Assembly: GCA_934141145.1 (NCBI GenBank)
Contig: CAKPCA010000003.1
Span: forward strand, 15,257 to 79,256
Reading direction: 5' to 3'
DNA from: an uncultured Bacilli bacterium
GTDB lineage: Bacteria > Bacillota_I > Bacilli_A > RF39 > UBA660
Length of the DNA: 64,000 nucleotides
Each line of letters opens with the position of its first letter. The first letter of the stretch is position 1. Below the pieces are notes generated by a model. That model made no database searches, was not told where the DNA came from, and was given only the letters and a program-made list of their open reading frames with translations. Of the stretch, positions 54,155 through 63,530 are shown piece after piece. The position numbers and the translations under genes were made by a program.

Positions 54155-56527
54155 ATGCTTAAGAAAAAAATGTTTCGTGATATAAAACAAAATTTATCAC
54201 AATTTATAACAATATTCTTAATGGTATTAATTGGTGTAATGGTTTATGTTGGTATTGAAGCATATATGGATGGTATGACTAGTGCCGCAGATAATTTTTA
54301 CAAAAATAATAATATACAAGATTTAAATGTAATGGGTAATCTAAGTGATAAAGATTTAGATAAAATTAAATCATTAGATAATGTTAAAGATGCAGAAAAA
54401 AAACTTGTTGTTAATGCAATTGACGAGGATGATAAAGATAAAACATATTTACTTAGTTTTATTGATTCAAATAATATTTCAAAATTTCATATAATGGATG
54501 GAGAAAAATTTGATGTTAATAAAAAAGGTGTATGGGTTGATAACTTTTATGCAGAAAAAAATAATTTAAAAGTTGGAGACACAATAAAAATTAAATATGA
54601 TACATTCTCTTTAGAAGAAAAAATATTAGGACTTATTAATGTACCAGATCATATTTATGATGTTAAAGATGAGTCAGAACTTGTTCCAAATAGAGAAAAT
54701 TTTGGATTTGTATATTTATCAGTTAATGAAATTCCTGAAAGTTATATAAAAGGTTTAGTAATGAAAGAAATGAAAATAACTGATGAAAAAATATTTGATA
54801 AATATGTAACAAGCTTTAATTATAAAGAATATATACCATATAACTATATTATGATTGATGTAAATAAAAAGAAAAATGTAACAAGCGTAAAAGAAGATAT
54901 AGAGGATAAAGTATCTAATGCAAAAGCAATAGTAAAAATTGAAGATACATTATCTTATCAAAGATACCAAGGAGAAATAGATGAAGGAGCATCTTATGTA
55001 GGTATTTTCTCAGGGTTATTCTTATTCATCGCAATGCTTTCAGTTATTACAACTATGACAAGAGTTGTTAAAAAACAAAAACTTCAAATAGGTACAATGA
55101 AAGCACTTGGTATAAAAAATTCTAAAATAGTAATGCATTATGTTGGTTATGGTTTCTTTGTATCACTTGCTGCAGCAATAGTTGGTATTATTTTAGGTAA
55201 ATACTTTATTGGAACATTCTTTCTAAATATGGAAATGGATTATTTTGAAGTTCCAAACGGTGTACCAGTTGTAAAACCACTTAGTTATTTAGTAGCATTA
55301 TTAGTTGTAATGGTAGTTTCATTTATAACATACTTAACTTGTCGTAAGGAACTATTTAAAAAAACTGCTGAAGCACTTAGAAATGAAGTACCTAATGTAA
55401 AGGTAAGTTCACTTAATTTAAGTACAAAAGGTATATTTAAAAAATTAAATTTCTCTAGTAAATGGAACTATAGAGATATACTTAGAAATAAATTTAGAAC
55501 TGTAACAGCAGTTGTAGGTATTGTTGGATGCTGCATGCTTATTGTATGTGCATTTGGTATGTTAAATAGTATGAATCATTTTATTAAGTTACAATTTGAA
55601 GATTTGTATAACTTTAATTATAAATTATCATTAAAGGAAAATATAAAAGATGATGAATTAAAAGTGTTAACTGATAAATATGGTGATAATACTAGTGAAA
55701 CACTTACTATTGAAACAAAAATAGGTAAAGAAAGAGAAGCAAATACAATATTTGTAACAGATGCCGGAAACTTAGTAAGATTCCAAAATGAAAATGGTAA
55801 ATTTATTAAAGTTAATAAAAATAATGGTGTTTATATTACAAGAAAATTAGCAGATCAAAAGAATTTAAAAGTTGGTGACACAATTAAATGGCATATATAT
55901 GGCGTTAACAAGTATTATGAATCAAAAATAGTAGGATTAACAAAAGATCCACAAGTACAAAACTTAACAATGACTAAAGAATATTTAGAAAGTTTAGATA
56001 TTGATTATAAACCTGATTCACTTTATACAAATACTGATTTAAAAGGCATTAAAGATATTAAAAATGTAAGTTTAGTACAAGATATAAATGAACTTAAAAA
56101 TAGCTTAGAATCAATGCTTTCAATGATGAAGAGTATGATTATGCTTATTATAGTATTTGCTATAGGACTCGGCGCAATAATTATTTATAACATGGGAATA
56201 CTTTCATATAGTGAAAAACAATATCAATTTGCAACTTTAAAAGTATTAGGATTTAGTAATAAAAAAATCAAAAAGATATTTGTTGAGCAAAATAACTGGA
56301 TTACAGTATTATCAATAATAATTGGACTTCCAACTGGTTATTATATGACATCATGGATATTTAAAAGTGTTATAGCAGATAACTATGATTTTAGTGCATA
56401 TATTAATTTAAGTACTTATTTAATCGCAATTATAGGTACTATTTTGGTTTCGACTATAGTATCAAGAATACTTTCTAAGAAAGTAAATAAAATAGATATG
56501 GTTTCTAGTTTGAAAGCAAATGAATAA
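54155..56527 (+). CDS. FtsX-type ABC permease (two FtsX domains)
   Basis: The 790-aa permease has an N-terminal membrane helix, a large extracellular domain (about 45-275), three helices (about 278-390) with [16 protein letters not shown], then a second unit starting [19 protein letters not shown], extracellular domain (about 480-640) and C-terminal helices with [20 protein letters not shown]. This MacB/FtsX-like architecture with a TetR partner is typical of Firmicute exporters of lipophilic compounds or peptides. Substrate unknown. Confidence 0.92.
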   Translation: MLKKKMFRDIKQNLSQFITIFLMVLIGVMVYVGIEAYMDGMTSAADNFYKNNNIQDLNVMGNLSDKDLDKIKSLDNVKDAEKKLVVNAIDEDDKDKTYLLSFIDSNNISKFHIMDGEKFDVNKKGVWVDNFYAEKNNLKVGDTIKIKYDTFSLEEKILGLINVPDHIYDVKDESELVPNRENFGFVYLSVNEIPESYIKGLVMKEMKITDEKIFDKYVTSFNYKEYIPYNYIMIDVNKKKNVTSVKEDIEDKVSNAKAIVKIEDTLSYQRYQGEIDEGASYVGIFSGLFLFIAMLSVITTMTRVVKKQKLQIGTMKALGIKNSKIVMHYVGYGFFVSLAAAIVGIILGKYFIGTFFLNMEMDYFEVPNGVPVVKPLSYLVALLVVMVVSFITYLTCRKELFKKTAEALRNEVPNVKVSSLNLSTKGIFKKLNFSSKWNYRDILRNKFRTVTAVVGIVGCCMLIVCAFGMLNSMNHFIKLQFEDLYNFNYKLSLKENIKDDELKVLTDKYGDNTSETLTIETKIGKEREANTIFVTDAGNLVRFQNENGKFIKVNKNNGVYITRKLADQKNLKVGDTIKWHIYGVNKYYESKIVGLTKDPQVQNLTMTKEYLESLDIDYKPDSLYTNTDLKGIKDIKNVSLVQDINELKNSLESMLSMMKSMIMLIIVFAIGLGAIIIYNMGILSYSEKQYQFATLKVLGFSNKKIKKIFVEQNNWITVLSIIIGLPTGYYMTSWIFKSVIADNYDFSAYINLSTYLIAIIGTILVSTIVSRILSKKVNKIDMVSSLKANE

Positions 56528-56530
56528 TAT

Positions 56531-56559
56531 AAAACAAATCTGAAAATAGATTTGTTTTT
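56531..56559 (+). terminator. terminator after the ABC exporter operon
   Basis: AAACAAATCT (56531-56540) pairs with AGATTTGTTT (56547-56556), then T-tract. Confidence 0.8.
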
Positions 56560-56615
56560 TCTTTGAAGTGTTTTAAAATTCATTTTTTAATGGTATAATT
56601 AAGAGGGTGAGATAA

Positions 56616-57206
56616 ATGAATGATGTAATTAATAAAACAGAAGTTTTTACAAAAGAAATTTCTTATATAAAAAGTGATAGATATAAAAAATGTACTAGTG
56701 AGATAGTAGATCTTCTTCCAAGTTATTTTTTTAAAGTAGCCGCAAGTTCAACAGGTAAATATCATCCTTCTTTTTCTTTAGGTGATGGTGGACTTGTAAG
56801 ACATACAAAAGCTGCGGTTAGAATAGCAAAAGAACTTTTGGATAATAATAGTATTGGACATAAATTTACAGATGATGAAAAAGATTTGCTTTTAATGAGT
56901 ATATTAGTTCATGATGGATTAAAACATGGTGAAACAGAAGAAAAATATACAAGATTTGATCATCCTATATTAGTAGGTAAAATGTTAAAAGAAAATAAAG
57001 ATAAATTATCATTAACAGAAGATGAAATAAATTTCTTAGATAAATGTATTTCATCTCATATGGGAGAATGGAATACAAATCCATATAGTGATGTAGTACT
57101 TCCACTTCCAAAAGATAAATATCAGAGATTTGTTCATATGTGTGATTTTCTATCAAGTAGAAAGTTCCTAGATGTAAAATTCGAAAATAATGATATAGTA
57201 GATTAA
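56616..57206 (+). CDS. HD-domain phosphohydrolase
   Basis: The 196-aa protein has HD metal-ligand motifs: LVRHTKAAVRIAKELL, SILVHDGLKHG (in place of HD-xxK), RFDHPILVG and ISSHMGEW. A single domain, without the OB fold of YhaM. Substrate unknown; many such proteins act on nucleotides. Co-transcribed with the following membrane-protein gene (9 bases apart). Confidence 0.82.
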   Translation: MNDVINKTEVFTKEISYIKSDRYKKCTSEIVDLLPSYFFKVAASSTGKYHPSFSLGDGGLVRHTKAAVRIAKELLDNNSIGHKFTDDEKDLLLMSILVHDGLKHGETEEKYTRFDHPILVGKMLKENKDKLSLTEDEINFLDKCISSHMGEWNTNPYSDVVLPLPKDKYQRFVHMCDFLSSRKFLDVKFENNDIVD

Positions 57207-57215
57207 GGAGATAAA

Positions 57216-57815
57216 ATGAAAGATAAAATGAAAAATATTGTTTCAAAAATTAATGTAAAATATTTATTTGTATTATTACCAGCAATACTAATAGTATTAT
57301 TATTAATAGTTTCCTCAATTTTTGGAACAATTAAGGAAAAAAAAATAAAAAAAGAAGAAGCAAAAGAAATAACTTATAAGACAAAAGATAATAAAGTATC
57401 ATATACTTTTAAGGAAACTTTTAAAACAAGTGAAGTAGGAGAATATGATCTATATGTAAAAGATGATAAAAGACAAATCATTATGGGTGTATTTACGTAT
57501 ACTTTGAGTGATTATGAAGAAAATAGTGCAAAAGAAATATTAGATAATCAGATAGAGTATTTTAAGAAAACAAGAAATGATATGAAAATATATAAAAAAG
57601 AAGAAGTACAAGATTTATCTGATAAAGTAATAACAAAAGTAGAATATAGTGGTAAAAGTACAGATTCATCTGATTGTATTTATATTTTTTCAGTAACAGA
57701 ATTTAAAAATGCACAAGGATATGTACTATATTCTAATCAAGTATTATTAAAATCTGATTATGAAAATAATAGTGAAGAGCTATATAATATATTGAAAAGT
57801 GCAAAATTAGAATAA
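57216..57815 (+). CDS. membrane-anchored extracytoplasmic protein, unknown
   Basis: The 199-aa protein has one membrane helix (VKYLFVLLPAILIVLLLIVSSIFG, about 14-36) followed by a beta-rich domain of about 150 residues (VSYTFKETFKTSEVGEYDLYV...LYNILKSAKLE) resembling PsbP-like folds in layout only. Shine-Dalgarno AAGGAG. It is the gene before the peptide-exporter locus but a terminator separates them, so an immunity role is only a possibility. Confidence 0.65.
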   Translation: MKDKMKNIVSKINVKYLFVLLPAILIVLLLIVSSIFGTIKEKKIKKEEAKEITYKTKDNKVSYTFKETFKTSEVGEYDLYVKDDKRQIIMGVFTYTLSDYEENSAKEILDNQIEYFKKTRNDMKIYKKEEVQDLSDKVITKVEYSGKSTDSSDCIYIFSVTEFKNAQGYVLYSNQVLLKSDYENNSEELYNILKSAKLE

Positions 57816-57831
57816 AATTCTAATTTTTTTT
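57803..57831 (+). terminator. terminator before the peptide exporter
   Basis: AAAATTAGAAT (57803-57813) pairs with ATTCTAATTTT (57817-57827), then T-tract; the preceding stop codon is in the stem. Confidence 0.75.
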
Positions 57832-57887
57832 ATTTTTTTAAGGGAATTTAAAAACTTATAGCTTATATATATTATGGAGGAGATAAA

Positions 57888-59900
57888 ATGAGTTATAAGT
57901 ACATTAAACAAGATGGTATAAAAGATTGTGGTGTATGTACACTTTATAATATTATTAAATATTATGGAGGAAGTATTGATATAAATAAACTAAGAACACT
58001 TACAAAAACAAATGAAAATGGGACAAGCGTATATGATATTGTAGATACTGCAAATAGCTTAGGACTAATTTCAAATGCATATAGATGTGAACTTGATAAT
58101 TTATATGAAGTAAATCTTCCAATAATCGCACATTTAAAATTTGATAACAATTTCTCTCATTTTGTTATTATTGACAAAATTATTGATAATGAAATAGTTA
58201 TTTTTGATCCAATTAGAGGAAAAATTAAATATTCAATTAGTGATTTTTCTAAAGAATGGAACAATATAATTATTACATTTGAAAAAACTACTAATATAGT
58301 TACTGAAAAAGAAAACCACAAAACCGACTTTATACAAATTTTAGATAGATATAAAAATGAAATTTTATTAATAGTTATTCTATCTGTAACGCTCTCTTTA
58401 TTAGGTGGTATTAATTCTTTTTACTTTAGTAATTTATATATTAGTAAAAATAAAAAAAATATACTAATTCTTTTCTTGATTATTTCTTTGTTAAAATTAA
58501 CTATAGAGATTGTTAGAAACAAAAAATTACTATCTTTTAATAAAAAACTAGATATTGATATAACTAGTAAGACTTATAACAAAATTTTATCACTTCCAAT
58601 ACAATATCATCACGAAAGGCCAGTCGGAGATATTGTAACTAGAATAAATGATGTATCAAGTGTAAAAAATTTCATTTCAGAATTCAGTTTTACGACAGTA
58701 TTAGATATTTTATTTGTTTTTGCAGTATGTATATTTATGTTTTATATAAATGTTTTGTTATCATATTTTTCAATTTTACTTATTTTTGTACTAATTTTTA
58801 TATACATAACTTCAAGAAAGCAAATAAGAAAACATATTATTAAAGTAAAAGAGTGTGCATCAAATGTTAATACATTATTAATAGATGGACTACTTGGAAT
58901 AGATACTATCAAAAATTTAAATATTAAAGATGAAATATATAATAAGTATGAAAAAGAGTATAGTAAATTTTCTTTTCAAAATAATATTTTGAATAAGAAA
59001 GTTTCAAATTTAAATTTAATAATTGATTTTTTATTTAATAGTTTTAATATTTTTATATTATTTTTAGGCATAAAACTTGTTAAATCAAATGATATAGTTA
59101 TTTCAGATTTAATTACTTATAATTCTCTTTTAATATTTTTGTTTTCATCTGTTAAAAATATTATGAATATAGATAATACTTTTATAGAGGCTAAAAATTC
59201 TTTAACAAGAATAAATAATTTGTATAAAATGAGTTATATCACCGATACTTCAAATCTCTTTTCTTTTAAGAATAAAATAAGTGTTAAAAATTTAAGCTAC
59301 TCGTATAATGGTATTAATAATATATTTAATAATGTAAATTTTTATATTAATAGAAGTGAATTTATATTTATAAATGGTAAAAGTGGTATTGGTAAATCCA
59401 CAATATTTAAACTCTTAACTAAACAACTTCCTATAGACCGAAAAATGATTTATATTGATGATGTTGATATAAATGATATTTCAAGAGATGATATTATAAA
59501 TAATATATGCTATGTTTCACAAAATGAATATATATTCACAGATACTATATTAAATAATATAAAAATGTATAATGATATTTCTAAAGAAGAATTTAATAAA
59601 GTTTTAAAAATAACTGGAGTAAATAAAATTTTAAGTGATAGAAAAATTGATTTAGATTTTATTCTGATTGAAAATGGCCAAAATTTATCTGGAGGAGAAA
59701 GACAAAGAATATTATTAGCGAGGTCTCTATTAAGAAAAAAGAAAATTTTAATCTTAGATGAGACAATGAATGAAATAGATGCAAAAAGTGAAAGAAAAAT
59801 GATTAAAAAAATAAAAACTGAATACAATATTACATTCATTTTAATTTCACATAGAAATATTAATAGTGATTTATTTGATAGAGTAATAAAAATAGAATAA
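57888..59900 (+). CDS. peptidase-containing (C39) bacteriocin ABC exporter
   Basis: PCAT-type exporter that cleaves double-glycine leaders and secretes the peptide. C39 peptidase: Q8, C14 (KQDGIKDCGVC), H91 (SHFVIID) and D107 (FDP). Membrane domain about 155-440 with the coupling motif RPVGDIVTRINDV. ATPase: Walker A NGKSGIGKST (about 498), LSGGERQRILLARSLL, LILDETMNEID and SHR. 670 aa, slightly compact. The two small genes directly downstream have matching leaders. No accessory (HlyD-like) gene is present. Confidence 0.95.
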   Translation: MSYKYIKQDGIKDCGVCTLYNIIKYYGGSIDINKLRTLTKTNENGTSVYDIVDTANSLGLISNAYRCELDNLYEVNLPIIAHLKFDNNFSHFVIIDKIIDNEIVIFDPIRGKIKYSISDFSKEWNNIIITFEKTTNIVTEKENHKTDFIQILDRYKNEILLIVILSVTLSLLGGINSFYFSNLYISKNKKNILILFLIISLLKLTIEIVRNKKLLSFNKKLDIDITSKTYNKILSLPIQYHHERPVGDIVTRINDVSSVKNFISEFSFTTVLDILFVFAVCIFMFYINVLLSYFSILLIFVLIFIYITSRKQIRKHIIKVKECASNVNTLLIDGLLGIDTIKNLNIKDEIYNKYEKEYSKFSFQNNILNKKVSNLNLIIDFLFNSFNIFILFLGIKLVKSNDIVISDLITYNSLLIFLFSSVKNIMNIDNTFIEAKNSLTRINNLYKMSYITDTSNLFSFKNKISVKNLSYSYNGINNIFNNVNFYINRSEFIFINGKSGIGKSTIFKLLTKQLPIDRKMIYIDDVDINDISRDDIINNICYVSQNEYIFTDTILNNIKMYNDISKEEFNKVLKITGVNKILSDRKIDLDFILIENGQNLSGGERQRILLARSLLRKKKILILDETMNEIDAKSERKMIKKIKTEYNITFILISHRNINSDLFDRVIKIE

Positions 59901-59913
59901 AGAAGGAGAAAAA

Positions 59914-60054
59914 ATGGAAAAATTAAATAGTAAAGAAATGTTAAGTATAAGAGCAGGAGGAATGAGTGCTGGGACTATTGCGGCCATATGTGCGATTGGT
60001 TCATTTATAATAGGCATTTTTGATGGTTTTTCAAGACCATTTAGATGCAGATAG
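59914..60054 (+). CDS. candidate class II bacteriocin precursor, peptide 1
   Basis: 46-aa product: leader MEKLNSKEMLSIRAGG ends in Gly15-Gly16. The 30-residue mature part is hydrophobic and Gly/Ala-rich (SAGTIAAICAIGSFIIGIFDG), with GxxxG at 34-38 and a basic tail (RPFRCR). Strong Shine-Dalgarno AGAAGGAG, 13 bases after the exporter gene. Its stop codon (TAG) is the first part of the Shine-Dalgarno of the next gene, indicating coupled expression. Confidence 0.78.
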   Translation: MEKLNSKEMLSIRAGGMSAGTIAAICAIGSFIIGIFDGFSRPFRCR

Positions 60055-60062
60055 GAGGAAAA

Positions 60063-60227
60063 ATGCAAAAATTAACTAAAGAAGACATGATAAAGATAAG
60101 TGCAGGTGCAGTATCTGCATCTTGGATAAGTGCAATATGGAAAGGCCTTAATGTATTTACAGATTTAGGAAGATATCTAGGTTCCTCAATTAGAAGAGCT
60201 ATAGATGGTAATTTTTGTAAATACTAG
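60063..60227 (+). CDS. candidate class II bacteriocin precursor, peptide 2
   Basis: 54-aa product: leader MQKLTKEDMIKISAGA is exactly 16 residues and ends in Gly-Ala, aligning position by position with peptide 1. The mature part (from Val17) is amphipathic, with SASWISAIWKGL, GxxxG at 36-40 (GRYLG) and a cationic end. ATG 60063 follows AGGAGG; ATG 60045, in frame, lies within the previous gene and would break the leader. Two peptides with GxxxG fit a class IIb pair (inference). Confidence 0.78.
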   Translation: MQKLTKEDMIKISAGAVSASWISAIWKGLNVFTDLGRYLGSSIRRAIDGNFCKY

Positions 60228-60230
60228 TAA

Positions 60231-60257
60231 AAGAAGCAAAATTTGCTTCTTTTTTCT
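60231..60257 (+). terminator. terminator after the bacteriocin genes
   Basis: AAGAAGCAAA (60231-60240) pairs with TTTGCTTCTT (60242-60251), inner pairs open, then T5. Confidence 0.8.
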
Positions 60258-60278
60258 TTAAAAAAATTGCAAAAAATG

Positions 60279-60307
60279 TTGAAATAAAACATTACTGGTG
60301 TTATAAT
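60279..60307 (+). promoter_or_regulatory. promoter of rpsU
   Basis: TTGAAA (60279-60284), 17 bases, TATAAT (60302-60307). Shine-Dalgarno GGGAGGG follows. Confidence 0.75.
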
Positions 60308-60339
60308 CTATTTAGTAAAAGCGAAGGGAGGGACGATTG

Positions 60340-60534
60340 ATGACTAAAGTTGTGGTAAAAAACGGTAATATTGATGGTGCTTTAAAAAAATTTAAACAAA
60401 AAGTAGCAAAAAGTGGAATCCCTTCAGAATGTAAAAAAAGAGAACATTACTCTAAACCAGGTATACAAAGAAGAGAAGCTAAAAAAGCTGGTATAAAAAA
60501 TAGTAGAAAAAACCAAAGTCGTGATAGAGACTAA
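60340..60534 (+). CDS. rpsU: 30S ribosomal protein S21
   Basis: 64-aa basic protein with NIDGALKKFKQKVAKSGIPSE (family core) and KREHYSKPGIQRREAKKAG. ATG 60340 is preferred to the preceding TTG 60337. It begins the rpsU-yqeY-yqfC-yqfD-ybeY-dgkA stretch conserved in Bacilli. Confidence 0.95.
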   Translation: MTKVVVKNGNIDGALKKFKQKVAKSGIPSECKKREHYSKPGIQRREAKKAGIKNSRKNQSRDRD

Positions 60535-60535
60535 T

Positions 60536-60562
60536 ATAAAGCAGTTATACTGCTTTATTTTT
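60536..60562 (+). terminator. hairpin after rpsU
   Basis: ATAAAGCAG (60536-60544) pairs with CTGCTTTAT (60550-60558), then TTTTT. Confidence 0.7.
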
Positions 60563-60579
60563 GATAAGGAGAGATAATT

Positions 60580-61023
60580 ATGAAAGAAAGATTACAAAAA
60601 GATTTAATAAGTGCCATGAAAGAACATAACAAAAAAGCTGTAGATACAATAAAATCAGTAAAAGCTATGATTCAAATGGAAGAAATTAGCAAAAAGAAAG
60701 AACTAACAGATGAAGAAATATTAAGTGTAATTGTTAAACAAGTAAAAATGAGAAAAGATGCAATAGCTGATTTTGAAAAAGCAAACAGAGATGATTTAGT
60801 CACTTCATATAATGAAGAAATAGATATATTAAATGAATATTTACCAAAACCATTAACAATAGAAGAAGTAAATGCTATTATTGATGAAGCATTTAAAGTA
60901 GTTAATCCAACATCTCAAAACGATATGGGTAAAATTATGAAAGAAGTATCACCTAAATTAAAAGCACGTGCTGATATGGGTGAAGTAAACAAAATTATTA
61001 AAAATAAACTATTAAATTTATAA
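60580..61023 (+). CDS. yqeY: YqeY/GatB-like protein
   Basis: 147-aa helical protein related to the tail domain of GatB, possibly involved in tRNA-dependent amidation. Signature features: MKERLQKDLISAMKEHNK, ADFEKANRDDLV, EIDILNEYLPKPL and ADMGEVNKIIKNKL (as family). Directly after rpsU as in Bacillus. Confidence 0.94.
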   Translation: MKERLQKDLISAMKEHNKKAVDTIKSVKAMIQMEEISKKKELTDEEILSVIVKQVKMRKDAIADFEKANRDDLVTSYNEEIDILNEYLPKPLTIEEVNAIIDEAFKVVNPTSQNDMGKIMKEVSPKLKARADMGEVNKIIKNKLLNL

Positions 61024-61048
61024 GAAACTTCTTAAGTTTCTTTTTTTT
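61022..61048 (+). terminator. terminator after yqeY
   Basis: AAGAAACTT (61022-61030) pairs with AAGTTTCTT (61034-61042), then T6. The CATATAAT that follows (61049-61056) could be a sigma-E or sigma-A -10 for yqfC, but no -35 is visible. Confidence 0.75.
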
Positions 61049-61072
61049 CATATAATTAATTAGGTGAAGAAT

Positions 61073-61324
61073 ATGAAATTAGTTAGAAACTTAGAAAATT
61101 ATATAAAACAAAATGAATTTAAGATAATAATAAAAGAAAATTGTATAAATGTACAATACTATACAAAATTAGGAATAATTGCTCAAAAACAAATAATTAT
61201 ATATTCATTAAATAAAAAGATAACTATAGATGGAGATAATCTTACTATAAACAAATTATTAAATGATGAACTTTTAATACTAGGAAATTATAAAAAAATA
61301 TCATTTGAGGCGCTTAATGAATAG
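61073..61324 (+). CDS. yqfC: YqfC sporulation protein
   Basis: 83-aa protein of the YabP/YqfC family (spore-associated, beta-rich), with NCINVQYYTKLGIIAQKQIIIYS and IDGDNLTINKLLNDELLILG, where 'L-I-G---I' closes the family motif. ATG 61073; GTG 61064 is in the Shine-Dalgarno AGGTGAA. It overlaps yqfD by 8 bases, the standard pair (sigma-E controlled in B. subtilis). Confidence 0.85.
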   Translation: MKLVRNLENYIKQNEFKIIIKENCINVQYYTKLGIIAQKQIIIYSLNKKITIDGDNLTINKLLNDELLILGNYKKISFEALNE

Positions 61325-62456
61325 TTATTTAATATTAAAAGTAAGTGGTAAAAATATTCCTAAATTTATTCTTAGATGTAAAAATAATAATATAAACATA
61401 TTAAAATTAGAACAAATTTCATATAAAGAAGCCTTAATTAAGATAAATTATAAAGATTACGATAAATTATTAAAAATAAAATCAATATATGATATTACTT
61501 TGATTAACAATACTGGATTGTTAAAATTTAAAGAATTATTAAATAAACATAAATATTTTCTAATTATGTTTACTTTTGGTATTTTATTTTTAATATATTT
61601 ATGTAATATAATTTTTGAAGTTGATGTAATAAGTACAAATAACGAATTAAATAATCTTATAAAAAAGGATTTAGAAAATTATAATATAAAAAAATATAAA
61701 TTAAAAAAATCATATAAAGAAAAAGAAAGAATAAAAAGCGAATTATTAGAAAAATACAATGATACTATAGAATGGATAGAAATAACTGATGTAGGAACAA
61801 AATATGAAGTCCAGGTAGTAGAAAGAAAAAAGAAGGTAACTGAAGAAAAAGATGAATACACAAATATAGTCGCGTCAAAGTCAGGTGTACTTAGAAAAAT
61901 ATATGCAGAAGAAGGAGTAAAGGTAGTAGATAATAACACTTATGTTAATAAAGGAGATATAATAATAAGTGGCGCAATAACAAAAGATGAAGAAATAAAG
62001 AAGATAGTAAATGCTAAAGGAAAAGTTTATGCAGAAGTTTGGTACAATGTAAATATAGAGTTTCCTTTAGAATATACCGAAAAAAAATATACTAACGAAA
62101 AGAAAAAAAGTGTATATATGCGTTTAGGTAATAAATATATTTCTAAAAGAAGATTTAAAAATTTTGAAAGGAGAAAAATTTTAAGCTTAAAAAATAGATT
62201 AGTTCCTTTTGAACTAGGTATAGAAGAAGAGCAAAAGGTAAATATAATAAATGATAAATATACTATAGAAGAAGCTAAGAAAAAGGCTATTTTTAGTGCA
62301 AAAGAAAAGATTTTACAGTCACTTGATAAAGATGAGTATATAACTTCACAAAAAACTTTGAAATTTTATGCAAAAGATAGTAAAATAGTATTAGATATAT
62401 TTTTTTCATGTTATGAACAAATAGGAAAAGAAGAAAAAATTATACCAGAAGAATAG
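61317..62456 (+). CDS. yqfD: YqfD (SpoIV-family) sporulation protein
   Basis: 379-aa membrane protein of the YqfD/SpoIV stage family. N-terminal domain about 1-80, a membrane helix (about 81-102: YFLIMFTFGILFLIYLCNIIF), then the large outer domain with IEWIEITDVGTKYEVQVVERKK, NIVASKSGVLRKIYAEEGVKVV and VNKGDIIISGAI, characteristic of the family. ATG 61317 gives the normal start, overlapping yqfC. phoH, which usually follows, is replaced by a VanZ-like gene. Confidence 0.9.
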   Translation: MNSYLILKVSGKNIPKFILRCKNNNINILKLEQISYKEALIKINYKDYDKLLKIKSIYDITLINNTGLLKFKELLNKHKYFLIMFTFGILFLIYLCNIIFEVDVISTNNELNNLIKKDLENYNIKKYKLKKSYKEKERIKSELLEKYNDTIEWIEITDVGTKYEVQVVERKKKVTEEKDEYTNIVASKSGVLRKIYAEEGVKVVDNNTYVNKGDIIISGAITKDEEIKKIVNAKGKVYAEVWYNVNIEFPLEYTEKKYTNEKKKSVYMRLGNKYISKRRFKNFERRKILSLKNRLVPFELGIEEEQKVNIINDKYTIEEAKKKAIFSAKEKILQSLDKDEYITSQKTLKFYAKDSKIVLDIFFSCYEQIGKEEKIIPEE

Positions 62457-62468
62457 AAGGTGCAATAG

Positions 62469-63086
62469 ATGATAGAAGAAACTTTAAAAAATGCAATAAG
62501 TGCAAACTGGCCAATGTTTTTAATATTTACAACAGTAATAGTAACAATTAGGATAGTTTATTTGATAGTTCATAGAGATAAATTTGTATTATATAAAGAA
62601 TTGTTTATGTTAGCTTTTCTTATATATGCAATGTTACTTTTCTATGTAGTAACATTTCAAGATGTTAATTATGGAACTAATAATTTTATTCCATTTAAAG
62701 AAATCTTTAGGTATGAAATTGGTTCTAAAGTATTTATGAAGAACATACTTGGGAATATAATACTATTTATTCCATTTGGTATATTTGTTTCTTATATATT
62801 AGAAACAAGAAGACCTATGTTTATAGTAATAATTTCACTTATAACATCAGGTGTTATTGAGTATACGCAGTTAAGAATAGGAAGAACATTTGATATAGAT
62901 GATATTATACTTAATGTAGTAGGTGGCTTTGTTGGATATCTTGTTTATTTAATAATAGATGTAGTATCGGATCATTTACCATCATTCTTTAGAACGGATG
63001 CATTTAAGAATATAGTAGTAATAGTTATAATAGTAGTGTTAGTAATAGTTTATACTAACTCATCATTATGGGGGATATTAAGATGA
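62469..63086 (+). CDS. VanZ-like membrane protein
   Basis: 205-aa protein with about five helices and the VanZ-like core: NFIPFKEIFRYEIG, NILGNIILFIPFGIFVSYIL and VIEYTQLRIGRTFDIDDIILNVVGGFVGY. VanZ relatives give teicoplanin tolerance in some hosts, but most chromosomal copies have unknown roles. Shine-Dalgarno GAAGGTG. Its TGA stop overlaps the ybeY start (ATGA). Confidence 0.9.
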   Translation: MIEETLKNAISANWPMFLIFTTVIVTIRIVYLIVHRDKFVLYKELFMLAFLIYAMLLFYVVTFQDVNYGTNNFIPFKEIFRYEIGSKVFMKNILGNIILFIPFGIFVSYILETRRPMFIVIISLITSGVIEYTQLRIGRTFDIDDIILNVVGGFVGYLVYLIIDVVSDHLPSFFRTDAFKNIVVIVIIVVLVIVYTNSSLWGILR

Positions 63087-63526
63087 AAAATATAGAAGTA
63101 TTTAATGAAACAAATGAAGAAATAGATATAGAAGAAATAAAAAAATTAACCGATTATTTAGTAAAATATATGAATGTAGAAAATGCACAATTTAATGTTA
63201 TATTTATAAATAATGAAAAAATAAGAGAAATAAATAAAAGTTATAGAGGTATAGATAGAGAAACAGATGTAATTAGTTTTGCACTAGAAGATGAAAAGAC
63301 AATAAGAGTAGAAAATGAAAGAATATTAGGAGACATATATATATCTGTAGAAAAAGCTAAAATGCAGGCGGAAGAATACGGACATAGTTTTAAAAGAGAA
63401 ATCTGCTTTTTAACTACTCATGGTTTTTTACATTTATTAGGTTATGATCATATGAAAAAAGAAGATGAAGAAGTAATGTTTAAACTTCAAGAGGAGATAT
63501 TAGATAGTTATGGCATTACAAGGTAA
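63083..63526 (+). CDS. ybeY: YbeY endoribonuclease
   Basis: Zinc endoribonuclease for 16S rRNA 3' maturation and quality control. The motif HGFLHLLGYDH (His triad) is exact, with YRGIDRETDVISFA and ERILGDIYIS. ATG 63083 (ATGA overlap with the VanZ stop, GGGGGA upstream) is preferred to ATG 63068, giving 147 aa. Confidence 0.95.
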   Translation: MKNIEVFNETNEEIDIEEIKKLTDYLVKYMNVENAQFNVIFINNEKIREINKSYRGIDRETDVISFALEDEKTIRVENERILGDIYISVEKAKMQAEEYGHSFKREICFLTTHGFLHLLGYDHMKKEDEEVMFKLQEEILDSYGITR

Positions 63527-63530
63527 TAAT

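Noticed and set aside
61049..61056. CATATAAT before yqfC as a sigma-E -10
   Set aside because: No acceptable -35 at 13-15 bases, and the word contains a sigma-A TATAAT; left undecided rather than claimed.
18000..63000. Alternative genetic code (TGA as Trp), considered because of the extreme AT bias
   Set aside because: TGA terminates rsmE and the VanZ-like gene at family-appropriate ends, and conserved tryptophans are TGG.
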